Source: an uncultured Clostridia bacterium (GTDB lineage Bacteria; Bacillota; Clostridia; Oscillospirales; CAG-272). From it: DNA of 64,000 nt. Under the pieces are notes generated by a model. That model made no database searches, was not told the DNA's origin, and worked only from the letters and a program-made list of their open reading frames with translations. Of the stretch, positions 53,214-62,601 are shown one piece after another (positions within the stretch are counted from its first letter, which is position 1; each line of letters begins with the position of its first letter). The stretch lies in NCBI GenBank assembly GCA_944391815.1, contig CALXUV010000022.1:1-64000 (forward strand), given 5' to 3'. The position numbers and the translations under genes are program-made.

Positions 53214-54506
53214 ATGAAAATCGACGAAAGAACCTTAAAAAAAGGGCTTGAATTTACAGTTCTGCCAAATGAAAAATTCAAGACGGAAGTTTTGGTTGTA
53301 AATTTTCAGATGCCCAAGACTGAGAAAAACATTGCAGTTGGTAACCTGCTTGCAAAAATGATTTCAAGAGGAACCAAAAAACACGAAAACACTCTTAAAA
53401 TAAACAGATATCTTGCCGGACTTTACAGCGCATCGCTGAATGTATCGCATATTGCACTTCCGGCATCGCTTTGCCTGAGGATAAGCTGCAGCTTTTTAGA
53501 CGAGAGATATCTGCCGGGCGGAGATACAGTGTCCGTGCTTTCCGGAGTTATAGCGCTTATAAAAGAAATGCTTGAATGTCCGCTTGTAAATGATTCAGGT
53601 GAATGGAATGCGGAATATATGGAGAGCGAAAAGAATAATCTGCTTGATGAACTCCGTGCGCAGAAAAACAGTAAAGATTCGTATGCAATGCTGAGGTTAA
53701 ACGAGATATGGTATGAGGGTTACTCGCTTGCACTGAACCCGGGTGGAACAGAGTCAGGTATTTTGGCTGTCACGTCAGCAGATCTGAGCGAGTATCTTGA
53801 TGCAGTGAAAAAAAGCGCACCGGTAACTCTGGTTTACGCCGGAAATTTTACAGCAGAAAAAGAAAAAAAGTGCTTAGAACTTACCGATTACCTTAGTAAC
53901 CTGAGAGCCGGCGGAAAAGCAACAGATATCGACCGCAGTCCTGAAATTCCTGATATCATTGAATTTAAAAATGTAACGGAGGAAACCGACGCCAAACAGA
54001 GCAGGATGCTCCTCGGTTACGGTGTTGATAAATCAAAAACAAATATGTATGCGAGAATGGTGTTCTCTGAGATTTTCGGAGGCTCACCTGTAAGCCGTCT
54101 TTTTACAAACGTCAGGGAAAGGATGAGTCTCTGTTATTACTGTCAGTCAATTTACCGTGAAAGCATCGGAAAACTTACAGTAAGGAGCGGTCTTGATGCG
54201 GAAAACAGAGATAAGGCAGCAAAAGAAACGGAACGTCAGCTGGGGCTTCTTTGTGACAGCGGTAATATTACCGAAACGGAACTGGAAGCGGCAAAAAAAT
54301 CCCTTATAAACAATTATAAAAGCATCAAAGACGGTAACGGACAGTATGCATCATGGTATCTGGGAGTAAAGCTCGGCGGACTTGATACGGATATAGACGG
54401 TTATATCGGAGGAATTTCAGAAGTAACAGCTGTTCAGGTTGCGGATGTTGCAAAATCTGTAAGACCTGAAATCAGCTACCTCCTTGCAGGTGCCGCAAAA
54501 GAATGA
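53214..54506 (+). CDS. yfmF: M16-family peptidase homologue YfmF (inactive partner)
   Basis: This 430-residue M16 (insulinase/processing-peptidase fold) protein has no HxxEH zinc motif, so it should be the non-catalytic half of an M16 pair. Family cues: MPKTEKNIAVGNLLAKMISR, YLAGLYSASL and the second-domain segment FGGSPVSRLFTNVRERMSLC, shown here as GGSPVSRLFTNVRE and MSLCYYC. In Bacillus the pair YfmF/YfmH is linked to 5-aminopentanol modification of EF-P. The start has AGAGGGTG ahead of it. The active partner follows after 26 bases. Confidence 0.85.
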   Translation: MKIDERTLKKGLEFTVLPNEKFKTEVLVVNFQMPKTEKNIAVGNLLAKMISRGTKKHENTLKINRYLAGLYSASLNVSHIALPASLCLRISCSFLDERYLPGGDTVSVLSGVIALIKEMLECPLVNDSGEWNAEYMESEKNNLLDELRAQKNSKDSYAMLRLNEIWYEGYSLALNPGGTESGILAVTSADLSEYLDAVKKSAPVTLVYAGNFTAEKEKKCLELTDYLSNLRAGGKATDIDRSPEIPDIIEFKNVTEETDAKQSRMLLGYGVDKSKTNMYARMVFSEIFGGSPVSRLFTNVRERMSLCYYCQSIYRESIGKLTVRSGLDAENRDKAAKETERQLGLLCDSGNITETELEAAKKSLINNYKSIKDGNGQYASWYLGVKLGGLDTDIDGYIGGISEVTAVQVADVAKSVRPEISYLLAGAAKE

Positions 54507-54532
54507 ATTTTGAAAGGCGGTAAAATACCGAT

Positions 54533-55816
54533 ATGGAAGACAGAAAAGCAGTAAGCAGTCCGCTCCTTGGCGAACAGATAGTGAAAATCACACACGAAAG
54601 CGGACTGACGGTTTATATATCAAAGAAAAATTATCAGGCGGCGTATGCCGTTTTCGGAACAAGATACGGATCTCTTGAAAATTCGTTTGAGGTTGACGGC
54701 GAAAGGGTAAACGTTCCGCACGGAATAGCGCATTTTCTGGAACATAAAATGTTTGAGTCCGAGGATGGAAGCGACGCATTTGAAAAATTCAGCGAACACG
54801 GAGCAGACGCCAACGCATTCACGTCATTTGACAGAACGGCGTACATTTTCAGCTGCACCGAAAACTTTTATTCTTCGCTTGAAGCACTGCTCGAAATGGT
54901 TACAACGCCCCATTTTACCGAGCAGAATGTTGAAAAGGAAAAAGGTATAATCACACAGGAAATAAAGATGTGTGAGGACAGAAGCACATACCGTCTTTAT
55001 TACAATCTGATGAAGGCACTCTACTCCGGTTATCCTGTGATGATACCTGTTGCCGGAACGGTGGACTCAATACAGAAAATAGACGCAGATCTTTTGTATA
55101 AATGCTATAGAGCGTTTTACAGAATGAGCAATATGGCTTTGTGCGTTTGCGGGGATGTTGATGAAGACAAAGTGATGGAAACGGTCGACCGTATTATAAA
55201 AAAAGATAAAGAGGTTCCGGCAATTTCTTTCTACCCGGAAGAAACCGAAAACGCGGTAACAAGCATAATATCAGATGAGATGGATGTATCAAAACCGCTT
55301 GTGGCAATCGGAGTGAAAATCCCGTCGGAAGCTAAACCCGAAACGCTTGAAATACTTTGCACGGCTGTTTTCGGAGAAAGCGAGGAGTTTTACAGCGAGC
55401 TATACGAAAACCGTCTGGTAAATCAGTACGACATCGGTTGCGATGCGGTAAGAAACGCAAAAACAATGATAGTCGAATGCGACAGCGATGATCCGCACGG
55501 GGTTTTTGAAAGGTTTCTTGCTTTCAGCGAAAAAATAAGAACCGAAGGCGTTAGCTTAGAGGCTTTTGACAGAGCCAAAAGAATCCATTATGCCGAAACG
55601 CTGAGAAAATATGACTCGTCAGTCGCCATAGCCGAAGCGGTATTTGACGGTTTCATCGACGGCTCTGACTTTATAGGTCAGGCGGAAAGATACGCCGGCG
55701 TCACCCTTGAAGAGGTAAATGCCTTGGCGGCAGAGGTGCTGAAAAAAGAAAAAGTTGCAATGAGCATAGTTTATCCGAAAGGATGCGGCAAAGAAACGGA
55801 GAACAGCCGGAAATGA
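54533..55816 (+). CDS. yfmH: M16-family metallopeptidase YfmH (active partner)
   Basis: This 427-residue zinc peptidase has the HxxEH motif in GIAHFLEHKMFESEDG (about residues 65-80), with the second Glu ligand expected in KEKGIITQEIKM. It is the catalytic half of the pair with the upstream gene and is predicted to be cytoplasmic, as no signal is present. The family is associated with EF-P 5-aminopentanol modification; the modifying enzymes are not in this window. Its stop overlaps the ATG of lgt (ATGA). Confidence 0.9.
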   Translation: MEDRKAVSSPLLGEQIVKITHESGLTVYISKKNYQAAYAVFGTRYGSLENSFEVDGERVNVPHGIAHFLEHKMFESEDGSDAFEKFSEHGADANAFTSFDRTAYIFSCTENFYSSLEALLEMVTTPHFTEQNVEKEKGIITQEIKMCEDRSTYRLYYNLMKALYSGYPVMIPVAGTVDSIQKIDADLLYKCYRAFYRMSNMALCVCGDVDEDKVMETVDRIIKKDKEVPAISFYPEETENAVTSIISDEMDVSKPLVAIGVKIPSEAKPETLEILCTAVFGESEEFYSELYENRLVNQYDIGCDAVRNAKTMIVECDSDDPHGVFERFLAFSEKIRTEGVSLEAFDRAKRIHYAETLRKYDSSVAIAEAVFDGFIDGSDFIGQAERYAGVTLEEVNALAAEVLKKEKVAMSIVYPKGCGKETENSRK

Positions 55817-56946
55817 GTTATACATCAAGTAAGATAGAATTTCCGGGACTGGGAATCGGAGAATTCACGATAGACAGAGTTGCGTTCACGGTATTCGGAA
55901 AACCTGTGGCGTGGTACGGCATACTTATTGCTACCGGAATGATTCTGGCAATACTGTACATTATGTACAGAGTAAAAGAGTATAAGGGAATCACGGGTGA
56001 CGACATAATCGATTTTTCGCTTTTTGTTGTTATTGCCGGTGTTATCGGAGCAAGACTCTACTATGTAATAACATCGGACAGAGACTACTCTTTTGCGGAA
56101 ATATTCGCAATATGGGAGGGCGGTCTTGCCATATACGGCGGAATAATCGCCGGAGGAATAACCGCGCTGCTGGTTTGCCGGTACAAAAAGATAAGATATC
56201 AGTGCTTTTTCGATATGCTTGCCCCCGCGGTTATGATCGGTCAGATAATAGGCAGATGGGGTAACTTCTGTAACGGCGAGGCGTTCGGTACCGCAACCGA
56301 ATCCTTCCTCAGAATGAAATTAACACACGTTTACCCGAGCGGCAGCGAATTTTACGTCGGAATGGTTCATCCTACCTTCCTTTATGAGTCGCTCTGGAAC
56401 CTCGTTGGCTTTATACTTCTTAACGTGTTTTACCGTAAAAGAAAATTCGACGGTCAGATAGTACTCAGTTATATCGCCTGGTACGGATTCGGACGTATGT
56501 TCATAGAGGGACTCAGAACCGACAGTCTTTATGTAGGTCCGTTCCGGATATCTCAGGTCGTGGGACTTCTTTCTTTCCTTGCGGCAACGGGAGTAATGAT
56601 TTATATACTTGTATCTGGCAAGGGAAAGAGGTATGACAGCGCCTCTTATAAGGAAGTTCAGGAAAGTGCATCGGAAAACGGGACGCCGGTTACAAATGAT
56701 GAAGAGACGGTAAGTGAAGAGCCGGAGGTTTCGGAATTCAAGGAGCTTTCAGAAAATCAATTAAAATCTGAATCAAAATCGGAATCTGAATCTGAATCAA
56801 AATCGGAAACGATATTATTTAAATCGGAAACGAAACTGAAATCGGAATCCGGCTCAGAGTCCGGAATAACAACATCGGACAATGGCGTAGACAGTGCTGA
56901 AAGAGAAAAGGCGGACAGCGGCAGTGCCGGAAAAGACGGCAAATGA
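55813..56946 (+). CDS. lgt: Prolipoprotein diacylglyceryl transferase Lgt with acidic C-terminal tail
   Basis: This 377-residue membrane enzyme attaches diacylglycerol to the lipobox Cys of prolipoproteins, several of which are encoded in this window. The Lgt signature GRWGNFCNGEAFG is at about residues 151-163, with seven membrane segments. The ATG at 55813 overlaps the yfmH stop; a start inside yfmH is rejected. Lgt usually ends near residue 270-290. Here about 90 more residues of Ser, Glu and Lys follow, including hexamer-like repeats (ESKSESESESKSE), probably a disordered cytoplasmic tail. Confidence 0.93.
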   Translation: MSYTSSKIEFPGLGIGEFTIDRVAFTVFGKPVAWYGILIATGMILAILYIMYRVKEYKGITGDDIIDFSLFVVIAGVIGARLYYVITSDRDYSFAEIFAIWEGGLAIYGGIIAGGITALLVCRYKKIRYQCFFDMLAPAVMIGQIIGRWGNFCNGEAFGTATESFLRMKLTHVYPSGSEFYVGMVHPTFLYESLWNLVGFILLNVFYRKRKFDGQIVLSYIAWYGFGRMFIEGLRTDSLYVGPFRISQVVGLLSFLAATGVMIYILVSGKGKRYDSASYKEVQESASENGTPVTNDEETVSEEPEVSEFKELSENQLKSESKSESESESKSETILFKSETKLKSESGSESGITTSDNGVDSAEREKADSGSAGKDGK

Positions 56947-57012
56947 ATTTTACCATAAAAATTGTACGGCAGATAAGATGCCACACGGCAATTTAAGGAA
57001 AGGAAAAAGACA

Positions 57013-57855
57013 ATGGCACAGATAATAAACGGAAAAGAAATAAGCGAAAAGGTTAAAGCGGAAATAAAAGCCGAGACGGAAAAAATGAAACAGAAACCGG
57101 GACTTGCCGTAATAATAGTGGGAGAGGATCCGGCTTCAAAGGTGTATGTAAATAATAAGGCGAAGGGATGCGAGCAGGTCGGATTTCTTTCCCGTGTATA
57201 CAGACTGCCTGAAACAACACAGTTTGAAGAGCTTGCAGAGCTTATCGGAAAGCTCAATACCGACAGTGAAATAGACGGAATTCTGGTACAGCTTCCGCTT
57301 CCGGCGCACATAAAGGAAAAAGAGGTAATAAATCTGATAGTTCCTGAAAAGGACGTCGACGCTTTCCATCCGGTAAACACCGGAAGAATTATGACGGGCG
57401 ATTATTATTTTCTCCCTTGCACTCCTGCGGGCGTGATGCGTATGCTCAAAGAGAAAAATATTAGCGTGGCGGGAAAGAAATGCGTTGTGGTAGGCAGATC
57501 AAACATAGTCGGAAAGCCTCAGGCAATGCTCATGCTCAACGAAAGCGCAACGGTAACTGTTTGTCATTCGAAAACAGTTAATTTGAAAGAAGAATGCCGT
57601 CAGGCGGACATTCTCGTGGTGGCAATAGGAAAAGCCAAATTCATAACCGGTGATTACATAAAGCCGGGAGCTGTGGTTATAGACGTCGGTATGGACAGGG
57701 ACGAAAACGGCAAACTTTGCGGCGACGTTGATTTTGAGAGCGCCGAAAAGGTAGCCGGCGCCATCACGCCGGTACCGGGCGGAGTAGGACCGATGACAAT
57801 AGCAATGCTGCTTACAAATACACTTACAGCGGCAAAATACGCAGGTAAAAAATAA
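57013..57855 (+). CDS. folD: Methylene-THF dehydrogenase/cyclohydrolase FolD
   Basis: This 280-residue bifunctional enzyme makes 10-formyl-THF for purine synthesis (used by PurN) and interconverts the methylene-THF used by ThyX. Signatures: VNNKAKGCEQVGFLSRVY (catalytic Lys region), PEKDVDAFHPVNTG, VVGRSNIVGKPQAMLML (nucleotide site) and PVPGGVGPMTIAMLL. Ribosome-binding site AAGGAAAGGA. It follows lgt by 66 bases and precedes whiA by 38, probably in one operon. Confidence 0.96.
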   Translation: MAQIINGKEISEKVKAEIKAETEKMKQKPGLAVIIVGEDPASKVYVNNKAKGCEQVGFLSRVYRLPETTQFEELAELIGKLNTDSEIDGILVQLPLPAHIKEKEVINLIVPEKDVDAFHPVNTGRIMTGDYYFLPCTPAGVMRMLKEKNISVAGKKCVVVGRSNIVGKPQAMLMLNESATVTVCHSKTVNLKEECRQADILVVAIGKAKFITGDYIKPGAVVIDVGMDRDENGKLCGDVDFESAEKVAGAITPVPGGVGPMTIAMLLTNTLTAAKYAGKK

Positions 57856-57893
57856 ACTTAAACGAACTTGAAATCCGGAAAGGTGATGGCGAA

Positions 57894-58739
57894 GTGGAAG
57901 AGGAGAATTTCGGGAAAAAAATAAAATCGTACCTGCTTCTGCACATCGTAAAACCCATATGCTGCAGAACGTCACTGATTACCGGAACGGAAGTCTTCGG
58001 GAAAAAAAGGAAAAATGAGCTTTCGGGTGCGATCGAGGAGTATAAAGAAAAGCTGATAAGCAAACGTTCGAGAATGCTTATCGAAGATGAAAGGCAGTGC
58101 GGATATCTTCCGGAGGAACAGAACGGCGAAAAGTATTTCGTTTCAAGCGGCAGAGTCTGCCCAAACTGTTTTTCTATGATGCTGAGGGGCGCATTCCTTG
58201 TATGCGGAAGGGCAAGCAGCGGAGCAAGCGGACTGCATCTGGAAATCCCGATGCCGGGAGAAACAGCCGAAACAGCTGTAAAAGAAAATCTCAAAAAGGT
58301 AGGGATAGAGGTAAAAACGGCTTTGCGTCGGGGTGAAAGACTGATATACTGCAAAAAAAGAGAGACGGTATCTGATTTTCTTGCGTACATCGGTGCGGCG
58401 ACATTGTCTTTTGAGGTGATAAACGCCGGCATAATGAACGAAACAAGGGCGGATGCCAACAGACAGAAAAACTGTGACACCCAGAATATACAGAAAACGG
58501 TTTTTGCCGCCGAAAGACAGCTGGAAGCCGTACGGGCATTAAAAGAGCACCGGGAGCTGGAAAAACTGCCGGCAGGGCTTTATGAAACGGCAATAATAAG
58601 AATGGAAAACCCGATAGAACCGCTTGACGTGATAACGGAACTTCACGGAGGGCGTCTTTCAAAATCGGGAGTTAATCACAGGCTCGGACGGATAGTGGAG
58701 ATCGCCGAGAAAAAAGGTTATATAAAAAAGCGAAAATAA
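57894..58739 (+). CDS. whiA: DNA-binding protein WhiA
   Basis: This 281-residue protein combines a LAGLIDADG-like N-terminal region (LRGAFLVCGRASS, about residues 95-110, with the catalytic acids lost as in all WhiA) with a C-terminal helix-turn-helix (GGRLSKSGVNHRLGRIVEIA). WhiA affects cell division and sporulation in Gram-positives. The start is GTG at 57894, with AAAGGTG about 10 bases upstream. In many Bacillota whiA follows rapZ and yvcK; neither is here, so the context is unusual. Confidence 0.92.
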   Translation: MEEENFGKKIKSYLLLHIVKPICCRTSLITGTEVFGKKRKNELSGAIEEYKEKLISKRSRMLIEDERQCGYLPEEQNGEKYFVSSGRVCPNCFSMMLRGAFLVCGRASSGASGLHLEIPMPGETAETAVKENLKKVGIEVKTALRRGERLIYCKKRETVSDFLAYIGAATLSFEVINAGIMNETRADANRQKNCDTQNIQKTVFAAERQLEAVRALKEHRELEKLPAGLYETAIIRMENPIEPLDVITELHGGRLSKSGVNHRLGRIVEIAEKKGYIKKRK

Positions 58740-58769
58740 GTTACCGGTAAAATCGAAAGGTTGAAAACA

Positions 58770-61046
58770 ATGGAATTATGTTCAAGATGTCACAATAATC
58801 CGGCAATGGTTTATATAATGAGGCAGGACACAAGCGGAGTGAAAAACGAGGGACTGTGCCTGAAATGCGCTAAGGAGCTTGGTATAAAGCTTCCTCCCAA
58901 TGTCGAAAACGCAGGCGAAATGCTTCAGAATTTCAATGAAAATATGCAAAGTCTTATCGAGAGCGATGATCCTGAAAACCAGGGAAAAGCTCCGATGATA
59001 GATTTCGATAAACTCAGTTCTCTGTTTTTCGGCGGAAGTGCGCAGCAGTCAGATCCCAAACAAAAGAAAAAACCCGATCAGCAAAAAAAGACTGCGGAGT
59101 CGGACAGCGCCAGGAAATCGATAAATCAGTTCTGCATAAATCTGACTGATAAAGCAAAAGAGGGCAAGCTCGACAGAGTGATCGGAAGGGAAAAAGAGCT
59201 CGGAAGACTTATGCAGATACTTCTGCGCAGGCAGAAAAATAATCCTTGCCTCATAGGAGAACCCGGAACCGGAAAAACGGCGATAGCCGAAGCGCTGGCA
59301 CAGAGAATAGCCGCGGGAACCGTTCCGTATAAACTCAGAAATAAAGAAGTACTGCTTGTCGATATGACTGCGCTTGTTGCCGGAACGCAGTTCAGAGGAC
59401 AGTTTGAAGGCAGGATGAAAGCGCTGATAAACGAGGTGAAGGCGCTCGGCAACATTATTCTTGTAATTGACGAGGTGCACAGTATCGTCGGTGCGGGTGA
59501 TGCAGAGGGCTCTATGAATGCCGCAAATATACTGAAGCCCGCTCTTTCAAGAGGCGAGATCCAGCTCATAGGCGCAACCACTCTTACCGAATACAGAAAG
59601 TATATCGAAAAGGATTCGGCGCTTGAAAGACGTTTTCAGCCGATCGTGGTGGAGGAATCCTCCGTTGCCGATACGGTTGAGATCCTTAAAGGCATAAAAA
59701 GCTACTATGAGGAATATCATAGAATAAACGTGCCGGATAAAATTATCGAAAAAACGGTTGAGCTCTCCGAAAGGTATATCACCGACAGATTCCTGCCGGA
59801 TAAGGCGATAGACCTGCTTGACGAAGCATGCTCAAGTCTTGCGATGAACTGCAAGGAGATGGACAGTCTCGCAGAAAGCGAAGAAAAGCTTGCAAAGCTG
59901 AAACAGGAAGAAAAAACACTGAGCGAAAAGATTTCAGAGGTGCCTGAGGGAGAGGAAAACGAAGCGTACAAACGTCTTGCCGAGCTTCGGACCGATATAA
60001 TGGCAAAGGAAAAGGACGTAGAAAGACTGACAGAGATTCAGAAAAGCCTGACGCTGACCGAAGCACATCTTGCAAGCGTTATAGAGGTCTGGACGGGAAT
60101 ACCCGCAAGCAGTATTACGGAAAAGGAATTCGACCGGCTGGCAAGACTCGAGGAAACTCTGAAAAAATATATTGTAGGACAGGACAGAGCAATTTCGGCA
60201 GTTGCCAAAGCGATAAAAAGAAGCCGTGTAGGCGTAAGTGCAAAAAGAAAACCGTCGTCGTTTATTTTTGCGGGACCCACGGGCGTGGGAAAAACCGAGC
60301 TGGTAAAAAGGTTGGCAACCCTTTTGTTTGACGCTCCGGAATCGCTGCTCAGGTTTGATATGTCGGAATTTATGGAAAAGCATGCCGTGTCAAGACTCAT
60401 AGGCTCGCCTCCCGGATACGTCGGTTACGACGATGCCGGACAGCTTACCGAGAAGATAAGGAGAAAACCGTACTCGGTCGTGCTTTTCGACGAAATAGAA
60501 AAGGCGCATCCCGACGTAATGAATATACTTTTGCAGATACTTGATGACGGAAGGATTACTGACGCACAGGGAAGGACTGTCAATTTTGAAAACACTGTGA
60601 TTGTGATGACCACAAACGCCGGTTCCCAGTACGGTAGCGGAGCGATCGGCTTCGGCGAGGCGGGGATCAGACAGCAAGAAGATAAAACCGAACAGAAGCT
60701 TTCGGAGTTTTTAAGACCGGAGTTTCTTAATAGAGTAGATGAGATAATCACATTCAGAAGTCTTGACAAACAGGACTTTGCAAAAATTGCAGTGATAATG
60801 CTTGACGAAACCTGCGAAGCGCTCAGAAGCAAGGGCTATAAAGTTTCGTATGACGAAAAAGCTCCGCTTGCCATAGCCGAAAATTCTTTTTCGGAAAAAT
60901 ACGGAGCCCGTAATATGCGCAGGTATATCCAGACCGAAATAGAGGACGTTATAGCCGATAAGATAATTTCATCAAGAAGCGAAACGGCGCTGATCTCAAT
61001 AAAGGGCAAACCGGATCTTTCCGGTATAGAAGTCGTTACTGCCTGA
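58770..61046 (+). CDS. clpE: ClpE/ClpC-type ATPase with N-terminal zinc finger
   Basis: This 758-residue Hsp100 unfoldase feeds proteins to ClpP. An N-terminal zinc finger (LCSRCHNN and LCLKCAKEL, residues about 3-35) is the mark of ClpE. Two AAA domains follow: Walker A GEPGTGKTAIAE (about residue 166) and GPTGVGKTELVK (about residue 506), with LIGSPPGYVGYDD after the second. The middle region (about 370-430) is a coiled coil of Glu/Lys repeats. The ATG at 58770 (GAAAGG 9 bases before) is preferred to a TTG three codons earlier. CtsR and McsAB, usual partners, are not adjacent. Confidence 0.9.
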   Translation: MELCSRCHNNPAMVYIMRQDTSGVKNEGLCLKCAKELGIKLPPNVENAGEMLQNFNENMQSLIESDDPENQGKAPMIDFDKLSSLFFGGSAQQSDPKQKKKPDQQKKTAESDSARKSINQFCINLTDKAKEGKLDRVIGREKELGRLMQILLRRQKNNPCLIGEPGTGKTAIAEALAQRIAAGTVPYKLRNKEVLLVDMTALVAGTQFRGQFEGRMKALINEVKALGNIILVIDEVHSIVGAGDAEGSMNAANILKPALSRGEIQLIGATTLTEYRKYIEKDSALERRFQPIVVEESSVADTVEILKGIKSYYEEYHRINVPDKIIEKTVELSERYITDRFLPDKAIDLLDEACSSLAMNCKEMDSLAESEEKLAKLKQEEKTLSEKISEVPEGEENEAYKRLAELRTDIMAKEKDVERLTEIQKSLTLTEAHLASVIEVWTGIPASSITEKEFDRLARLEETLKKYIVGQDRAISAVAKAIKRSRVGVSAKRKPSSFIFAGPTGVGKTELVKRLATLLFDAPESLLRFDMSEFMEKHAVSRLIGSPPGYVGYDDAGQLTEKIRRKPYSVVLFDEIEKAHPDVMNILLQILDDGRITDAQGRTVNFENTVIVMTTNAGSQYGSGAIGFGEAGIRQQEDKTEQKLSEFLRPEFLNRVDEIITFRSLDKQDFAKIAVIMLDETCEALRSKGYKVSYDEKAPLAIAENSFSEKYGARNMRRYIQTEIEDVIADKIISSRSETALISIKGKPDLSGIEVVTA

Positions 61047-61102
61047 TTATAACTGCCAATTTAACGTACAAAAATCAATAAAAATAAAAGGAGGGCTTTC
61101 GT

Positions 61103-61378
61103 ATGACAAGTACTGTCAGAGTGCCGCAGTGGAACGACAGCGGAGGGGAGGCTCTCCTTTTACATATCCGCAAGAAAACCGGAGATTTTTATAAAAACGG
61201 CGAAGTGCTTTTCAGTTACAGCTGGGACGGTGCTGAGCTGGAGGAGAGGGCTTGTGAAGACGGGAAGGTAACTGCGGTGCTTTTTTCGGAAGGCGAAATG
61301 ATAGAGCCCGGAACTCCGATAATGGTTACAGAAATAAAAAAACAGTGTCAGACTGACGGTGAAGGGAATAAAATATGA
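61103..61378 (+). CDS. Small biotin/lipoyl-like domain protein lacking the acceptor lysine
   Basis: This 91-residue protein follows the lipoyl-domain pattern: VRVPQWNDSGGEALLLHIRK, KTGDFYKNGEVLFSYSWDGA, then GKVTAVLFSEGEMIEPGTPI. The modified Lys expected in the central turn (as in TDKA) is replaced in SYSWDGAELEE, so it is probably not lipoylated or biotinylated. It has a strong start (AAAGGAGGG). Its end overlaps the next gene by 4 bases, so the two are coupled. The role is unknown. Confidence 0.65.
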   Translation: MTSTVRVPQWNDSGGEALLLHIRKKTGDFYKNGEVLFSYSWDGAELEERACEDGKVTAVLFSEGEMIEPGTPIMVTEIKKQCQTDGEGNKI

Positions 61379-62136
61379 GAGAAAGCGAAAGACAGTTTAC
61401 CGCGCTTGCCGGATTTTACGACAGACTGAACGGTGCGGATTATAAGCAGTATGCGGAATTTATAAAACAAGTGCTATCCGAATACGGTACAGGAAAAGAA
61501 AGCCTTGTTCTCGATATGGGTTGCGGTACTGCCGGACTTACAGTTGAGCTTGCAAAAGCAGGCTATGAAATGATCGGGCTTGATATGTCGGAAAATATGT
61601 TGGCAGTAGCTTCGGAAAATGCACGGGAAAACGGGACGGATATACTTTTTTTAAAGCAGGACATGAGGCACTTTGAGCTTTACGGAACGGTAGACGCGAT
61701 AGTATGCAGCCTTGACGGCATAAATTATATTACCGACAGACAGGGACTTTCAGACTGCTTTTGGTGCGTCAATAATTACCTTAACCCCGATGGAGTGTTT
61801 ATTTTTGATGTCAACAGCGAGTACAGATTCAGAGAAGTTTTTGCTAAACGGGATTTTTTCGTCGAGGAAAAGGACGTAAGCCTCGGCTGGAAAAACGTTT
61901 TCCATGAAAAGAGCGGAATATGCGATTTTGAACTGACGCTTTTTGTAAAAGACGGTAACGTCTATCACCGAAAAAAGGAGTATCAGCGGGAAAAACTCTG
62001 GACAGACAGCGAGCTTAACGAGATACTGAGTGTAAACGGTCTGAAAACGGTAGGAGTATTTTCCGATCTTAAAATGGGAAATGTGACGGATAAATCTGAA
62101 AAACTATATTATGCGGTAAAAAAACGTAAAAAATAA
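61375..62136 (+). CDS. Class I SAM-dependent methyltransferase
   Basis: This 253-residue methyltransferase has motif I VLDMGCGTAGLTVELAKAG (about residues 44-62), motif II IGLDMSENML and a motif III/IV region VDAIVCSLDGINYI. C-terminal beta strands (WKNVFHEKSGICDFELTLF) place it with the YqeM/ubiE-like small-molecule methyltransferases. The substrate is unknown. Its start overlaps the lipoyl-like gene (ATGA), and it ends the operon before the tRNA cluster. Confidence 0.88.
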   Translation: MRESERQFTALAGFYDRLNGADYKQYAEFIKQVLSEYGTGKESLVLDMGCGTAGLTVELAKAGYEMIGLDMSENMLAVASENARENGTDILFLKQDMRHFELYGTVDAIVCSLDGINYITDRQGLSDCFWCVNNYLNPDGVFIFDVNSEYRFREVFAKRDFFVEEKDVSLGWKNVFHEKSGICDFELTLFVKDGNVYHRKKEYQREKLWTDSELNEILSVNGLKTVGVFSDLKMGNVTDKSEKLYYAVKKRKK

Positions 62137-62206
62137 AATATAATCATCTAAGTTTTTGACGGCTGAAAAAAGATAAAAGAAAAAATAAAAATTTTGCAGA
62201 AAAGTA

Positions 62207-62235
62207 TTGACAAAACAATCTGCTTATGGTATAAT
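62207..62235 (+). promoter_or_regulatory. Sigma-A promoter of the tRNA cluster
   Basis: TTGACA (62207-62212), 17-base spacer, TATAAT (62230-62235), a full consensus promoter as expected for stable RNA. It lies about 30 bases before the first tRNA. Confidence 0.88.
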
Positions 62236-62266
62236 ATTGAACGTCGCAAGAGTGGAATGACAGAGA

Positions 62267-62342
62267 GGGAGCATAGCTCAGCTGGGAGAGCACTTGCCTT
62301 ACAAGCAAGGGGTCACAGGTTCGAGCCCTGTTGTTCCCACCA
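62267..62342 (+). tRNA. tRNA-Val (UAC)
   Basis: 76 bases with an encoded CCA. The acceptor GGGAGCA pairs with TGTTCCC (one G-U); D arm TAGCTCAGCTGGGAGAGC; anticodon loop CTTACAA (anticodon TAC); T arm with GGTTCGAGCC. Confidence 0.95.
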
Positions 62343-62345
62343 TAC

Positions 62346-62422
62346 GGCCCGGTAGTTCAGTTGGTTAGAACGCTAGCCTGTCACGCTAGAGGTCGAGGGT
62401 TCGAGTCCCTTCCGGGTCGCCA
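62346..62422 (+). tRNA. tRNA-Asp (GUC)
   Basis: 77 bases with an encoded CCA. The acceptor GGCCCGG pairs with CCGGGTC; anticodon loop CTGTCAC (anticodon GTC); T arm GAGGGTTCGAGTCCCTT; discriminator G. Confidence 0.95.
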
Positions 62423-62438
62423 TTTCATTTTGTGACAT

Positions 62439-62514
62439 GCCTCTGTAGCTCAGTTGGTAGAGCAGGGGACTGAAAATCCCCGTGTCGTTGGTTCGATTCC
62501 GACCGGAGGCACCA
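62439..62514 (+). tRNA. tRNA-Phe (GAA)
   Basis: 76 bases with an encoded CCA. The acceptor GCCTCTG pairs with CGGAGGC; anticodon loop CTGAAAA (anticodon GAA); T loop TTCGATT; discriminator A. Confidence 0.95.
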
Positions 62515-62520
62515 TTAAAT

Positions 62521-62596
62521 GCGGATTTAGCTCATTTGGTAGAGCGCGACCTTGCCAAGGTCGAGGTGGCGGGTTCGAGCCCCGTAATCCGCTCCA
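62521..62596 (+). tRNA. tRNA-Gly (GCC)
   Basis: 76 bases with an encoded CCA. The acceptor GCGGATT pairs with AATCCGC; anticodon loop TTGCCAA (anticodon GCC); T arm CGGGTTCGAGCCCCG; discriminator T. Confidence 0.95.
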
Positions 62597-62601
62597 GAAG
62601 C

